From Nocardia spumae (GTDB lineage: Bacteria; Actinomycetota; Actinomycetes; Mycobacteriales; Mycobacteriaceae): 64,000 nucleotides of DNA. The notes under the pieces are model-generated. The model saw nothing but the letters and a program-made list of their open reading frames with translations, made no database searches and was not told where the DNA came from. Where the stretch lies: NCBI RefSeq assembly GCF_020733635.1, contig NZ_JAJFZL010000001.1, positions 6,324,001 through 6,388,000 of the forward strand, in the 5' to 3' direction. The position numbers were made by a program, and so were the translations under genes. Position 1 is the first letter of the stretch, and every line of letters starts with the position of its first letter. This document shows positions 24,844-33,975 of the stretch, one piece after another.

Positions 24844-25866
24844 ATGCGGGTCCCGATGTGGACGCGGGCCATATTCGCCGCGATCATGCTGTGCTGCTTC
24901 GCATCCGGAGTGGCCACCGCGGACAACGAGTCGGCGCCGGCGTCCTGCCGATCCTTTCCGTTCGCGGTACCGCAGGGCCGATTGGCCGCCACTCTGTGCA
25001 CGCCCGCGGGCGGGGCACGGACCGTCATGGTGCTGATGTCGGGATCCAATTTCAACGGCACCTATTGGGATTTCCCGTACGAACCGCAGACCTACAATTT
25101 CCGGCAGGCGATGAATGCGGCCGGATACGCGACACTCGTGGTGGATCGGCTCGGCAACGGCGCGAGCACACATCCCCAGAGCGCGACACTGACCGCCGGC
25201 GCCACCGCGCAGAACCTGCACGACATCGTCGTGGCGGCGCGGCAGGGAATCGGTGGTGCGGCGCCGTTCGGCAAGGTCGTCACCGTGGGCCATTCCCTGA
25301 CCTCCGGCACCTCCATCATGGAGGCGACCCAGTACCACGATGTCGACGGCATTCTGCTGACCGGATATTCGCATGCGGTCAACGTGCCCGAGACCCTGAG
25401 TGTGATCGCGACCTACCACTCCGCCGCCGACGATCCCGAATTCGCCGGACGCGGACTGGATCCGGGGTATCTGGCCAGCCGGCCCGGCACCCGCGTGCAC
25501 GATTTCTTCGATCCGGCCGATGTCGATCCCGCGGTGCTCGCGGTCGACGAGAAGAACAAAGAGGTCTTCTCGCTGACCGAGTATCCGGACGGGATGCTGT
25601 CCACCCTGCCCGGTATGTCGAACTTCATCACCGCGCCGGTCATGATCGCCGTGGGCAGCCGCGATCGGATGCTCTGCGGCGTCGACTACGCCACCTGCGC
25701 GAGTTCGGCCACCCTGCGGTCCTTCGAGGCTCCGTTCTTCGCACCGGCGGCGAAGCTGCGCACCTTCGTCCTGCCGGGCAGCGGTCACGCGGTGAACTTG
25801 GCACGCAATACCGCCGACTACCAAGCGGCCGTTGTCGACTGGGCGAATTCCACCGTCGGGAAGTAG
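24844..25866 (+). CDS. secreted alpha/beta hydrolase
   Basis: 340-residue exported serine hydrolase. The signal peptide is residues 1-27 (RAIFAAIMLCCFASGVATA). The nucleophile elbow is VTVGHSLTSGTS and the catalytic histidine is in LPGSGHAVNL; the acid is probably the Asp in AVGSRDRMLC. The ATG at 24844 has AGGAAG 7 nt upstream. Four or more cysteines suggest disulfides. Substrate unknown (lipase/esterase or haloperoxidase-like). Confidence 0.85.
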   Translation: MRVPMWTRAIFAAIMLCCFASGVATADNESAPASCRSFPFAVPQGRLAATLCTPAGGARTVMVLMSGSNFNGTYWDFPYEPQTYNFRQAMNAAGYATLVVDRLGNGASTHPQSATLTAGATAQNLHDIVVAARQGIGGAAPFGKVVTVGHSLTSGTSIMEATQYHDVDGILLTGYSHAVNVPETLSVIATYHSAADDPEFAGRGLDPGYLASRPGTRVHDFFDPADVDPAVLAVDEKNKEVFSLTEYPDGMLSTLPGMSNFITAPVMIAVGSRDRMLCGVDYATCASSATLRSFEAPFFAPAAKLRTFVLPGSGHAVNLARNTADYQAAVVDWANSTVGK

Positions 25867-25904
25867 CCCGCCGACGATCAGCCGGGCAGGGCCGCAGCCG
25901 GCCG

Positions 25905-28900
25905 CTAGCCGGTGGGCGGGGTGAGCACGGCCGAGGCCAGCTCACTCCAATTCGCCCGGGCGCCTTCGGTTACCGCCTGCTCGAACAGTCGCGAGCCGAG
26001 CCGATCGCGCGCCGACCGCTCGATTCGGGACACATCGGGCTGAGCGTGGTCGTGCAGGCCGCGCACCTCGGTACCGGCCGCGAGCAGTCGCACGGCCCGC
26101 TCGTCCTGCCCGTCGCGCAGCGCCAGGTCCGCGACACCGACGAGAACCTGCGCGATCAGAGGCGCATGCCCTGCTTCGGATGCCGCCGCACAGGCGGCGG
26201 CGTGATGTGCGCGGGCATCGTCGAGGTCGCTGGCGAGGAAGCCGAGCACGCTGCGTAGCACCGCACTGATGGTGGGCTGATCCGCATCGCCGCCGAACAT
26301 GGTTGTCGCGGCCACGATATGCTCGCGCGCCTGTTCGTCATCACCGTTCCATCGGGCCAGTTCCGCCTTCGCGAGCGCCAGTTCGGCCACAGCGTTCGGC
26401 CAGGCCGCCCGGTCCGCGTGCCGCTGCGCCGCCGCCAACGCCGCCGCACTCGCCTCGAAATCACCTACCAGCCAATACAACTGGGCCTGTCGCGAGCGCA
26501 TCCCGACCAGATCCTCGTTCGCGCCGACCTCGGTCACCGCCGCGATCGCCTCGTCGAAAAGCTCAACCGCGCGGGCGAATTCACCGCGGGAGGCGACCCG
26601 GTTCGCCACTTCGGTCAGGGCGAACGAAATACCCCATCGCTCGCCGAGAGCCCGGAACTCGGCCAGCGCCGACTCGAGGTAAGCGTCGGCCTCCTGCCCG
26701 TCCCATCCGAGCATGATCCGCATCTTGCCCATCTGCAGGCGGGCCAGTGCCCGCACCCACGGGTCCGCATCGCCGAGCAGCGGTTCGAAAGCGGTGGGCA
26801 GGGCGTCGGCGCCCTGCAGCATACGTTCCAGGGCGCCGACGAAACCCAGCAGCGGATAGCCGGAGGGACCGTCGCCGCGAAGCCGGGAAGTCCGGTGGAT
26901 CCACTCCTCCAACTGGTACTGATCGTTGCGCCCGCTGCTCACGAAATGTATGACGAGGGCGTAGACCCGGGCCCGGATCTCGTCGTCCCCCTCGCCGGGC
27001 AGCTCCGCGGCGGCGGTGACCAGCTCCGTCCCCTCGGCCTTGTGCCCGCCGAGCCACCAGTACCAGCCGGCGGCCGCCGCGAGTCGCCTCGCGCCGGGCG
27101 CATCACCGGCCGCGAGCGCCGCCCGCATGCCGACGGCGATGTTGTCGTGCTCGACCTCGAGTGTGGCGAGCCACCGCAGCTGATCCGCGCGGCGCAGCCG
27201 CGGTTCCGCGGTGTCGGCCAACCCGGTGAAGTACTCCAGATGCGCCCGGCGCACCGCATCCTCTTCCCCGGATTCCACGAGCCGCTCGCGCGCGTAGTGC
27301 GCGATCGTATCCAGCATCCGATAGCGCGGCCCGTCGTCCTCGATGATGAGCAGCAGCGATTTATCGGCCAGTGCGGTCAGCAGGTCGAGCACCTCCCACG
27401 GCTCGACCGCATCGGACCGCTCGTTCGCGCAAACCTGTTCGGCCGCTTCCAGACTCGCGCCCCCGGAGAACACCGCGAGCCGGCGCAGGACCGTTCGCTC
27501 GGCGTCGGTGAGCAACTCCCAGCTCCAGTCGACCACCGCGCGCAGGGTGCGGTGCTGCGGCAGCGCGGTGCGGCTGCCGCCGGTGAGCAGGCGGAAGCGG
27601 TCGTCGAGGCGGTGCGCGAGCTGATCGAGGGACATGGTGCGCAGCCGGGCCGCGGCCAGTTCGATCGCCAGCGGAATCCCGTCCAGCGCGCGGCACACCC
27701 GGGCCATCGCCGCCAGTGCGGCGGCATCGGAGCCGAGATCCTTGCGCACCGCGCCCGCCCGGTCCCGCAGCAGCCGGACGGCCGGTGCGGCGGCGATCTC
27801 CTCGGCAGCCGCGTTCTCGGCCGGTAGCGCCAGCGGCTCGACCTGCCACAACGCCTCACCCGTGATGCCGAGCGGTTCCCGGGTCGTCGCCAGGATCCGC
27901 AGCTGCCGGCACTCCCCGAGCACCCGGTGGGCGAAGGTGGCCGCGGATTCGATCACGTGCTCGCAGTTGTCCAGGATCAGCAGCGCTTCGCGTTCGCGGA
28001 TCGCCGCGATCAGCCGGTCCATCGGTTCCGCGTTCGGCACACCGCCGAGCAGCGCGTCGCGGAGCCCGAGCGCGGCCAGCGCCGATTGCGCGATATCACC
28101 GCTCGCACCGACCGATGCCAGCTCCACCAGCCAGGCCCCGTCGGGCAGATCGTCGAGCAGGGTGCGCGCGACTTCCAGGGCCAGCCTGGTCTTGCCCGAA
28201 CCGCCGGGGCCGGTGACGGTGGTCAGCCGATGGTTGGCGATGAGTTCGCGGACGGCGGCGATATCGGCATGGGTGCCGACGAAGCTGGTCAGCTCGGCTC
28301 GCAGATTCGTCTTGCGGTCGTCGTCGCGCGCTCCGGCGTCACCGCGCAGCAGTGCGACGTGCAGTTCGGACAGTTCCGGGGACGGATCGACGCCCAGGGT
28401 GTCGGCGAGAGCCTCCCGCGCGCGCTGGTACACGATCAGCGCCTCGGCGCCGCGCCCCGCGGCGGCCAGTGCCCGCATCAAGGCGGCGACGAGCCGCTCC
28501 CGCACCGGATGCCGGGCCACCAGTTCGGTCAGTTCGGCCGCCAGCTCCGCACCCCGGCCCAGGCGGATCTCCGCTTCGTATCGGTCTTCGGTGGCGGCGA
28601 GCCGCAGGTCCGAGAGCCGGGTGATCACCGCGTCCGCGGCGGCGCTGTCCTGGATGCCGACGTCCTGCATCACCGCCCCGCGCCACAGTTCGAGGGCCTC
28701 GCCCAGCAGCTGTGCCCGGTGCGCGTCGTCTCCACCGCGTGCCTGGTCGAGGAGCTGTTCGAAGCGCACCGCGTCGACCGCGCCGGCCTCCACCGTCAGC
28801 CGATATCCGCCCGGTTGCGCGTCCAGCGACCCGTCCGGCAACACCCGGCGCAACCGGGAAACCAAGGCCTGCAAGGCATTCGCCGCATCGGCGGGTGGCT

Positions 28901-29069
28901 GCTCGCCCCAGATCCAGTCGACCAGGGTCGTTTTCGGAACCGCCCGGCCGGGGTCCAGCGCGAGCGCGATCAGCAGCGCCCGCAGCCGGCTACCCGGTAT
29001 CTCGATGGATCCACCGTCATCTGCTCGGATCTCGAGCGGTCCAAGCATCCCGATCTGCACCCGCACCAT
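25905..29069 (-). CDS. AfsR/SARP-family transcriptional regulator with NB-ARC ATPase
   Basis: 1054-residue multidomain activator. Residues 8-95 are an OmpR-like winged helix (LRALLIALALDPGRAVPKTT), 97-240 a bacterial transcriptional activation domain (BTAD), 286-294 the Walker A TGPGGSGKT of an NB-ARC/STAND ATPase with Walker B ALLILDNCEH (about 370), and 580-1050 helical TPR-type repeats. SARPs activate secondary-metabolite and P450 operons. Four TGTCAG boxes lie in the divergent gap to the DUF4097-ferredoxin-P450 operon, the likely target. Confidence 0.93.
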   Translation of the reverse strand: MVRVQIGMLGPLEIRADDGGSIEIPGSRLRALLIALALDPGRAVPKTTLVDWIWGEQPPADAANALQALVSRLRRVLPDGSLDAQPGGYRLTVEAGAVDAVRFEQLLDQARGGDDAHRAQLLGEALELWRGAVMQDVGIQDSAAADAVITRLSDLRLAATEDRYEAEIRLGRGAELAAELTELVARHPVRERLVAALMRALAAAGRGAEALIVYQRAREALADTLGVDPSPELSELHVALLRGDAGARDDDRKTNLRAELTSFVGTHADIAAVRELIANHRLTTVTGPGGSGKTRLALEVARTLLDDLPDGAWLVELASVGASGDIAQSALAALGLRDALLGGVPNAEPMDRLIAAIREREALLILDNCEHVIESAATFAHRVLGECRQLRILATTREPLGITGEALWQVEPLALPAENAAAEEIAAAPAVRLLRDRAGAVRKDLGSDAAALAAMARVCRALDGIPLAIELAAARLRTMSLDQLAHRLDDRFRLLTGGSRTALPQHRTLRAVVDWSWELLTDAERTVLRRLAVFSGGASLEAAEQVCANERSDAVEPWEVLDLLTALADKSLLLIIEDDGPRYRMLDTIAHYARERLVESGEEDAVRRAHLEYFTGLADTAEPRLRRADQLRWLATLEVEHDNIAVGMRAALAAGDAPGARRLAAAAGWYWWLGGHKAEGTELVTAAAELPGEGDDEIRARVYALVIHFVSSGRNDQYQLEEWIHRTSRLRGDGPSGYPLLGFVGALERMLQGADALPTAFEPLLGDADPWVRALARLQMGKMRIMLGWDGQEADAYLESALAEFRALGERWGISFALTEVANRVASRGEFARAVELFDEAIAAVTEVGANEDLVGMRSRQAQLYWLVGDFEASAAALAAAQRHADRAAWPNAVAELALAKAELARWNGDDEQAREHIVAATTMFGGDADQPTISAVLRSVLGFLASDLDDARAHHAAACAAASEAGHAPLIAQVLVGVADLALRDGQDERAVRLLAAGTEVRGLHDHAQPDVSRIERSARDRLGSRLFEQAVTEGARANWSELASAVLTPPTG

Positions 29070-29168
29070 TGTGCCGTGGCCGGCCCGCGTACCCGGGGCC
29101 AGCGCCCCACCGGTGACGAACCGACGTGTCCGACATCCGGTCCGACCCCCGTGAACAGGCAGAACATC

Positions 29169-29209
29169 GTGTCAGTGGACGTGTCAGATCGGTGTCAGGC
29201 CGCTGTCAG
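29169..29209 (+). promoter_or_regulatory. four direct repeats TGTCAG, candidate SARP binding boxes
   Basis: TGTCAG begins at 29170, 29182, 29193 and 29204, i.e. 12, 11 and 11 bp apart. SARP proteins are known to bind short direct repeats at 11-bp periodicity ahead of the -10 region. The array ends 58 bp before the ATG of the operon and 100-140 bp from the SARP start codon. Confidence 0.65.
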
Positions 29210-29267
29210 CGGGGCCGCCGAAGGTAGTCACATCAACAGCGCGGCACCAACTCGAAGGAGTTCGATC

Positions 29268-29912
29268 ATGACCACTTTCCAGACCCCCGAGCCCATCACC
29301 GTCCTCGTCGACGTGCTCTCCGGTGATGTCACCGTCACCGCCACCGACCGCCTCGACACCGTCGTCGACATCCGGCCCGCCGACGCGGCCAAGAAGGCCG
29401 ACGTGCGCGCCGCCGAGCAGACCCGGGTCGACTTCGCCGACGGCACCCTCACCGTGACGACTCCGAAGGACTGGCGGACCTACACCCCGTTCGGCGGCAA
29501 CCCGTCGATCGAGGTGACCATCGAGGTGCCCACCGGCTCCCGGCTGACCGGCACCGCCGGCGTGGGCCACCTGCTGGGCGCCGGCGCACTCGGCGCCTGC
29601 GAACTGACGGTCTCGATGGGCGACATCACGGTCGAGCGCCCGCTCGACTCGGTGACCGCGAAGACCGCCAAGGGCGATATCCGCATCGGTGAGGCGACGC
29701 GCGGCGATTTCCGGCTGGAAACCTCCATGGGCGAGCTGGAGGTCGGCATCCGTCCTGGCAGTGCGGCGCGGCTGGAGGTCAACGCCCGCAACGGCGCCGT
29801 GCAGAACCTGATGCAGCCGGTCGAGCGCGCGCAGGACGACGCCGACATCGTGCGGGTGTATGCGCGCAGCTCCTCCGGCAATGTCGTCATCCGCCACGCC
29901 ACCGCCGCCTGA
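29268..29912 (+). CDS. DUF4097-family beta-helix-like protein
   Basis: 214-residue cytoplasmic protein made of repeated short beta strands (SGDVTVTATDRLDTVV, MGDITVERPL, KGDIRIGEATRGDF, MGELEVGI, SSGNVVIRH), as in DUF4097 adhesin-like domains. No signal peptide. GAAGGAG lies 7 nt before the ATG at 29268. First gene of an operon with a ferredoxin and a P450. Molecular role unknown; in actinobacteria such genes often sit with SARP or two-component regulators. Confidence 0.85.
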   Translation: MTTFQTPEPITVLVDVLSGDVTVTATDRLDTVVDIRPADAAKKADVRAAEQTRVDFADGTLTVTTPKDWRTYTPFGGNPSIEVTIEVPTGSRLTGTAGVGHLLGAGALGACELTVSMGDITVERPLDSVTAKTAKGDIRIGEATRGDFRLETSMGELEVGIRPGSAARLEVNARNGAVQNLMQPVERAQDDADIVRVYARSSSGNVVIRHATAA

Positions 29913-29917
29913 ACCCC

Positions 29918-30109
29918 ATGAAGCTCACGGTGGACCGGGAGCGCTGTATCGGCGCCGGAATGTGCGCACTGACCGCTCCCGCCGTATTCGACCAGGATCC
30001 CGACGACGGCCGGGTGGTGCTGCTGCGCACCCCGGAGCCCGGCCACGAGGCCGTCGTCGGCGAGGCCGTCCAGGTGTGCCCCTCCGGCGCGATCACCCTC
30101 GCGCGATAA
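29918..30109 (+). CDS. [3Fe-4S] ferredoxin
   Basis: 63-residue electron carrier. Cys10, Cys16 and Cys54 are the three iron ligands; the position of the fourth cysteine is Ala13 in CIGAGMC, the mark of the 3Fe-4S P450-type ferredoxins. Starts 5 bp after DUF4097 and ends 25 bp before the P450, so it is the natural redox partner of that P450. Confidence 0.93.
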   Translation: MKLTVDRERCIGAGMCALTAPAVFDQDPDDGRVVLLRTPEPGHEAVVGEAVQVCPSGAITLAR

Positions 30110-30134
30110 CCACGAGAACGACAAGGAAGATCCG

Positions 30135-31361
30135 ATGACCGAAACGGTTTCCGTCCCGCACGGCCTGCCCATGGACCGCGACGCGGGCCCCTTCGACCCG
30201 CCCCGCGAGATCAGCCGGCTGCGTGCGGCGCGTCCGGTCAGTCCCCTGGTGTTCCCCGACGGACATCAGGGCTGGCTGGTCACCGGCTACGAGGCGACCC
30301 GACGACTGCTGGCCGATACCCGATTCAGCTCGCGGCTGGACCTCGACGTCGTGCACGTGCCGTACGAGACTCCCGGCATGCCGGCCGCGACCGAACCGTC
30401 CTCGCAGATCCCGGGCCTGTTCATCGCGATGGATCCACCCGACCACACCCGGCTGCGCCGCAAGCTCATCGGCGCGTTCACCGTCCGGCGGATGAAATCG
30501 CTGGAAGAGCACATCATCGAGATCACCGAGCGGCAGCTCGACGCGATGGCGAAACTGACTCCGCCGGTCGATCTGGTCGCCGAGTTCGCACTGCCGTTGC
30601 CCTCGCTGGTGATCTGCGAACTGCTCGGTGTGCCCTACGCCGACCGCGACGAATTCCAGGCCAACTCCGCCACATTCATGCTCAAGGACCAGGAGCTCGA
30701 GGAGAAGATGGCCGCCTACGGCGCCATGACCGGCTACCTGGCGGAACTGGTCACGCGCAAACGCGCCGACCCCGGCGAGGACATCCTGTCCGATCTCGCC
30801 CGCGACGACGACCTCGGCATCGACGAGCTCACCGGTATCGCCTTCCTGCTGCTGCTCGCCGGTCACGAGACCACGGCCAACATGCTCGGACTGGGCACCT
30901 TCGCCCTGCTGGAGCATCCCGAGCAGCTGGCCGCGCTGCGCGAGGATCCGGACCTGGTCCCCGATGCCGTCGAGGAACTGCTGCGCTATCTGTCGGTGGC
31001 CGACATCTTCTATCGCTACGCGACCGAGGACATCGAGCTCGGTGGCGAGACGATCGGCAAGGGCTCGACCGTCGTCGTCTCGCTGCTGGCCGCCAACCGC
31101 GACCCCGAGCGTTTCGACGATCCCGACACCCTCGATCTGCACCGCACCGCGCGCGGGCTCGTATCGTTCGGCCACGGCGTCCACCAATGCCTCGGCCAGC
31201 AGTTGGCGCGCATCGAGATGCGCGCCGGTTTCGCCGGACTGGTCCGCCGCTTTCCGACGCTGCGGCTCGCGGTACCCGCCGACGAGGTGCGGCTGCGCAC
31301 CGATATGAACATCTACGGCGTCCACGCCCTGCCGGTGACCTGGACCGAAACCGCCGGGTGA
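30135..31361 (+). CDS. cytochrome P450 (CYP105/107-like)
   Basis: 408-residue soluble class I P450. The I-helix oxygen-activation motif is LLLAGHETTAN (about 237-247), the K-helix ExxR is EELLR (about 280), and the haem loop is FGHGVHQCLGQ with the axial cysteine at about 350. Co-transcribed with its ferredoxin and probably activated by the divergent SARP, so a role in tailoring a secondary metabolite is likely though no biosynthetic cluster is visible. A long hairpin follows the stop. Confidence 0.94.
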   Translation: MTETVSVPHGLPMDRDAGPFDPPREISRLRAARPVSPLVFPDGHQGWLVTGYEATRRLLADTRFSSRLDLDVVHVPYETPGMPAATEPSSQIPGLFIAMDPPDHTRLRRKLIGAFTVRRMKSLEEHIIEITERQLDAMAKLTPPVDLVAEFALPLPSLVICELLGVPYADRDEFQANSATFMLKDQELEEKMAAYGAMTGYLAELVTRKRADPGEDILSDLARDDDLGIDELTGIAFLLLLAGHETTANMLGLGTFALLEHPEQLAALREDPDLVPDAVEELLRYLSVADIFYRYATEDIELGGETIGKGSTVVVSLLAANRDPERFDDPDTLDLHRTARGLVSFGHGVHQCLGQQLARIEMRAGFAGLVRRFPTLRLAVPADEVRLRTDMNIYGVHALPVTWTETAG

Positions 31362-31379
31362 ACCGGGCGAGAGGGAAAA

Positions 31380-31424
31380 GCGAGCCGCGGGTGTGGATTC
31401 GGCGAATCCGTACTCGCGGCTCGC
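31380..31424 (+). terminator. strong hairpin terminator after the P450 operon
   Basis: GCGAGCCGCG (31380-31389) pairs with CGCGGCTCGC (31415-31424), and inside it GGATTC pairs with GAATCC around a 3-nt loop. It starts 18 bp after the P450 stop. No U-tract, as is common in high-GC actinobacteria. Confidence 0.7.
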
Positions 31425-31581
31425 TGCCGACATCTGCGCACCACCTTCCGCGACTGTCGCCGATAACTGTCAGGCCGCCGAGGACATGTCGGTTTTGTCC
31501 AAGACCGGCGCGCCCCGTGCCCTTAGGCTCGCAACACACAGGCGGCCCCGACGGGCCGGATTCATCTCACAGGAGGATGCT

Positions 31582-32157
31582 TTGACACGGGAACTGGTCT
31601 ACACGGGCTTCATGTCGCTGGACGGTGTCGTCGATTCACCGGGTGGAACGGTCGAGGGACATCGCAGCGGCGGTTGGGTGCCGGCCACCGAGTTCGTGCC
31701 CGAGGCGTTCTCGCTCAAGGGCGAGGAACTCGCCGACACGACGGCACTGATGTTCGGCCGCCGCAGCTACGAGGCGTTCGCTTCGGTCTGGCCCGGTTCG
31801 GCGGATCACGCTGCCTACAAGGACCTTCCGAAGTACGTCGTCTCGACCAGCCTCACCGACGAGGCGCTGGTCGACGGGTGGGGCCCGACCACGATCCTGC
31901 GATCCACCGACGACATCGCCGCGCTGAAGCGCACCGACGGTGGCGCGATTTTCATCCACGGCAGTGCCGAGCTGGCGCGCCGCCTCGCCGAGGCCGACCT
32001 GATCGACCGATACAACCTGCTGGTGTTCCCGGTACTGCTCGGGGCGGGTAAGAGCCTCTTCCCGCGGGAAGATCGGGATAAGCAGACGCTGCGCCTGCGG
32101 GAGTCGGCCGCCTACTCCAACGGTGTCACCAAACTCGTGTACGACGTCGTGCGCTGA
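31582..32157 (+). CDS. DHFR/RibD-C-type reductase domain protein
   Basis: 191-residue single-domain protein of the dihydrofolate-reductase superfamily (RibD C-terminal type). Typical elements are ELVYTGFMSLDGVVDSPGG, ALMFGRRSYEAF, KYVVSTSL and IFIHGSAELARRLAEADLID. The TTG at 31582 is 5 nt after AGGAGG. The substrate is unknown. Its 3' end overlaps the convergent AraC gene by 46 bp. Two further members of the superfamily occur at 61.4-62.7 kb. Confidence 0.88.
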   Translation: MTRELVYTGFMSLDGVVDSPGGTVEGHRSGGWVPATEFVPEAFSLKGEELADTTALMFGRRSYEAFASVWPGSADHAAYKDLPKYVVSTSLTDEALVDGWGPTTILRSTDDIAALKRTDGGAIFIHGSAELARRLAEADLIDRYNLLVFPVLLGAGKSLFPREDRDKQTLRLRESAAYSNGVTKLVYDVVR

Positions 32158-32843
32158 CCCGGGTCGAGCGCGATCGCCCCGCCCAGGCCCGCGCCGAGCT
32201 GCCGTGCCGTACGCCCGACGTAGCGGCGCAACGCCCGCGCGAGGTGCGGCTCGTCGTAGTAGCCGAGCTTGCCGACGACATCGCCCGGGCTCTCGCCCGC
32301 GGCGAGCAGGGTCGCGGCGGTGCGGGCACGTTCGATCTGCCGCACCGCCCCCCGGGTGAGACCGGTCGCCGCCCGGAAGCGACGCTCGAGGGTGCGATCG
32401 GTGACCGCGGGCCGCGCACCCCGCTGCGCTGCGGCGACCACCGGGTCCAGACCCACCGTCCCGTCCCGCACGAGGCGCTCGACGAGGGCCTCGGCATCGT
32501 CGGCATGCGGTGTCTCCCAACGGGATCCGTCCAGCCGGAAGCTTCGCGCGGTCACATCGGGCAGGACGATTCCGCTGTCGACCAGCGACTCGGCCGCGAC
32601 CATCCGCAAAGAGGTGCCGACCGCGAACTGGATCCCGACGAAGCTCGCCCCCTCCGGCACCGGGGCGTTACCGGTGCGAGTCTCCGGACCGGTGACAGCC
32701 GCGAAGGGCACGCCGTTCTGTTCCCAGAACACCAGCCCCCAGGTCTCGGTCGCGACCGAGGTCATCGCCGAGACCTGCGCGCTGCGGCACGTCCACACCG
32801 AGGAGATCCACGCCGAATCCGACGACCGCGTCTCGAACAACAT
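32112..32843 (-). CDS. AraC-family transcriptional regulator
   Basis: 243 residues from the ATG at 32843, with GAGG about 9 nt upstream; longer frames are possible. The N-terminal half (FETRSSDSAWISSVWTCRSA) is a ligand/cupin-like region and the C-terminal half carries two helix-turn-helices (TLERRFRAATGLTRGAVRQI and GDVVGKLGYYDEPHLARALR). The gene is convergent with, and overlaps, the DHFR-like gene, which it may regulate. Effector unknown. Confidence 0.85.
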   Translation of the reverse strand: MLFETRSSDSAWISSVWTCRSAQVSAMTSVATETWGLVFWEQNGVPFAAVTGPETRTGNAPVPEGASFVGIQFAVGTSLRMVAAESLVDSGIVLPDVTARSFRLDGSRWETPHADDAEALVERLVRDGTVGLDPVVAAAQRGARPAVTDRTLERRFRAATGLTRGAVRQIERARTAATLLAAGESPGDVVGKLGYYDEPHLARALRRYVGRTARQLGAGLGGAIALDPGQRTTSYTSLVTPLE

Positions 32844-33087
32844 CCGGACCACCACCTCGCTCCCGCCGCCCACTACGCAAGCAGATGCGCCCGGCCGGTC
32901 CGGGACCGGCCCCGGCACACCGGCACGGGCGGCGCCCCCGGACATCGGTGAGATCGTCGTCCGCCCCCGCACAGGCCTGATGCCGCCGGCCCGGATGCGA
33001 ACTCGGTGCGCGAGTACGGCGATCTCACAGTTCGGCGTGCTATTTCGTCTCCGATGTAGGACCTGTACCGACCAAGGGAGCTCACTG

Positions 33088-33975
33088 ATGACCGATCCGC
33101 AATTGCGCGCGCTGGTGAGCGAGCGGCGTTCACTGCTCAACCTCGCCTATCGCCTGCTCGGTTCCCTCGCCGAGGCCGAGGACGTCGTCCAGGAGACGTA
33201 TGCGCGCTGGTACGCGTTGTCACCGGGGCAGCAGGCTGCCATCGAGACGCCGGGCGCGTGGTTGCGGACGGTGGCCGGTCGCATCTGCCTCGATCTGCTG
33301 GGTTCGGCCCGGGCCCGTCGCGAACGCTATGTCGGCGAATGGATTCCCGAACCGGTCCCCGACCGCAGCGAATGGGGTGCGCCCGCGCCCACCGATCCCG
33401 CCGACCGGATCACCCTCGACGAGTCGATCAGTATGGCCTTCCTGGTGGTCCTCGATTCGCTGACGCCGGCCGAACGGGTGGCGTTCGTCCTGCACGATGT
33501 CTTCCGCTACCCCTTCGGGGAGGTCGCCGAGATCGTCGGCCGCACCCCGGCGGCCTGCCGCCAGCTCGCCTCCTCGGCCCGTCGCCGCATTCGCACCGCC
33601 CAGGAACCGTCGCCGGACCAGCGCGCGGAGGTGGTGCGAGATTTCAAGCGCGCCTGGGAGACGAAGGACATCGAAGCGCTGATCGGCCTGCTCGATCCGC
33701 GGGCGGTCGCCACGGCCGACAGCGGCGGCCTGGCCCCGGCCTTCCTGCATCCGATCGCCGGTGGGGAGCGGATCGCCCACACCTGGGCCGAGCTGGCCAC
33801 GCGCGCGCCCCGGGTGACATTGCTCGAACGCACGGTCAACGGGCAGCCCGGCCTGGTGGCGGAGCGCGACGGCGTCGTGGTGTCGGTGTACGCCTTCGCC
33901 GTCGACGACGGCCGGATCACTCGCATCTGGGTGATCCGGAATCCGGAGAAGCTACGACTGTGGACCTGCGAATGA
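33088..33975 (+). CDS. sigJ: ECF41-type sigma factor, SigJ-like
   Basis: 295-residue sigma factor with a fused C-terminal SnoaL/NTF2-like domain. Region 2: LLNLAYRLLGSLAEAEDVVQ; region 4: LTPAERVAFVLHDVFRYPFG and VAEIVGRTPAACRQLASSAR. The extra domain (about 175-290, with FLHPIAGGERIA and YAFAVDDGRITRIWVIRNPE, ending in the conserved NPEKL) modulates activity in ECF41 factors in place of a separate anti-sigma. AAGGGAG precedes the ATG by 7 nt. The 3' end overlaps the convergent TetR gene by 24 bp. Confidence 0.9.
   Translation: MTDPQLRALVSERRSLLNLAYRLLGSLAEAEDVVQETYARWYALSPGQQAAIETPGAWLRTVAGRICLDLLGSARARRERYVGEWIPEPVPDRSEWGAPAPTDPADRITLDESISMAFLVVLDSLTPAERVAFVLHDVFRYPFGEVAEIVGRTPAACRQLASSARRRIRTAQEPSPDQRAEVVRDFKRAWETKDIEALIGLLDPRAVATADSGGLAPAFLHPIAGGERIAHTWAELATRAPRVTLLERTVNGQPGLVAERDGVVVSVYAFAVDDGRITRIWVIRNPEKLRLWTCE

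Noticed and set aside
25905..29069. LuxR-type C-terminal helix-turn-helix in the large regulator
   Set aside because: The DNA-binding part is the N-terminal OmpR-like domain followed by BTAD; the C-terminus is helical repeats without a LuxR signature, so it is SARP/AfsR, not LAL.
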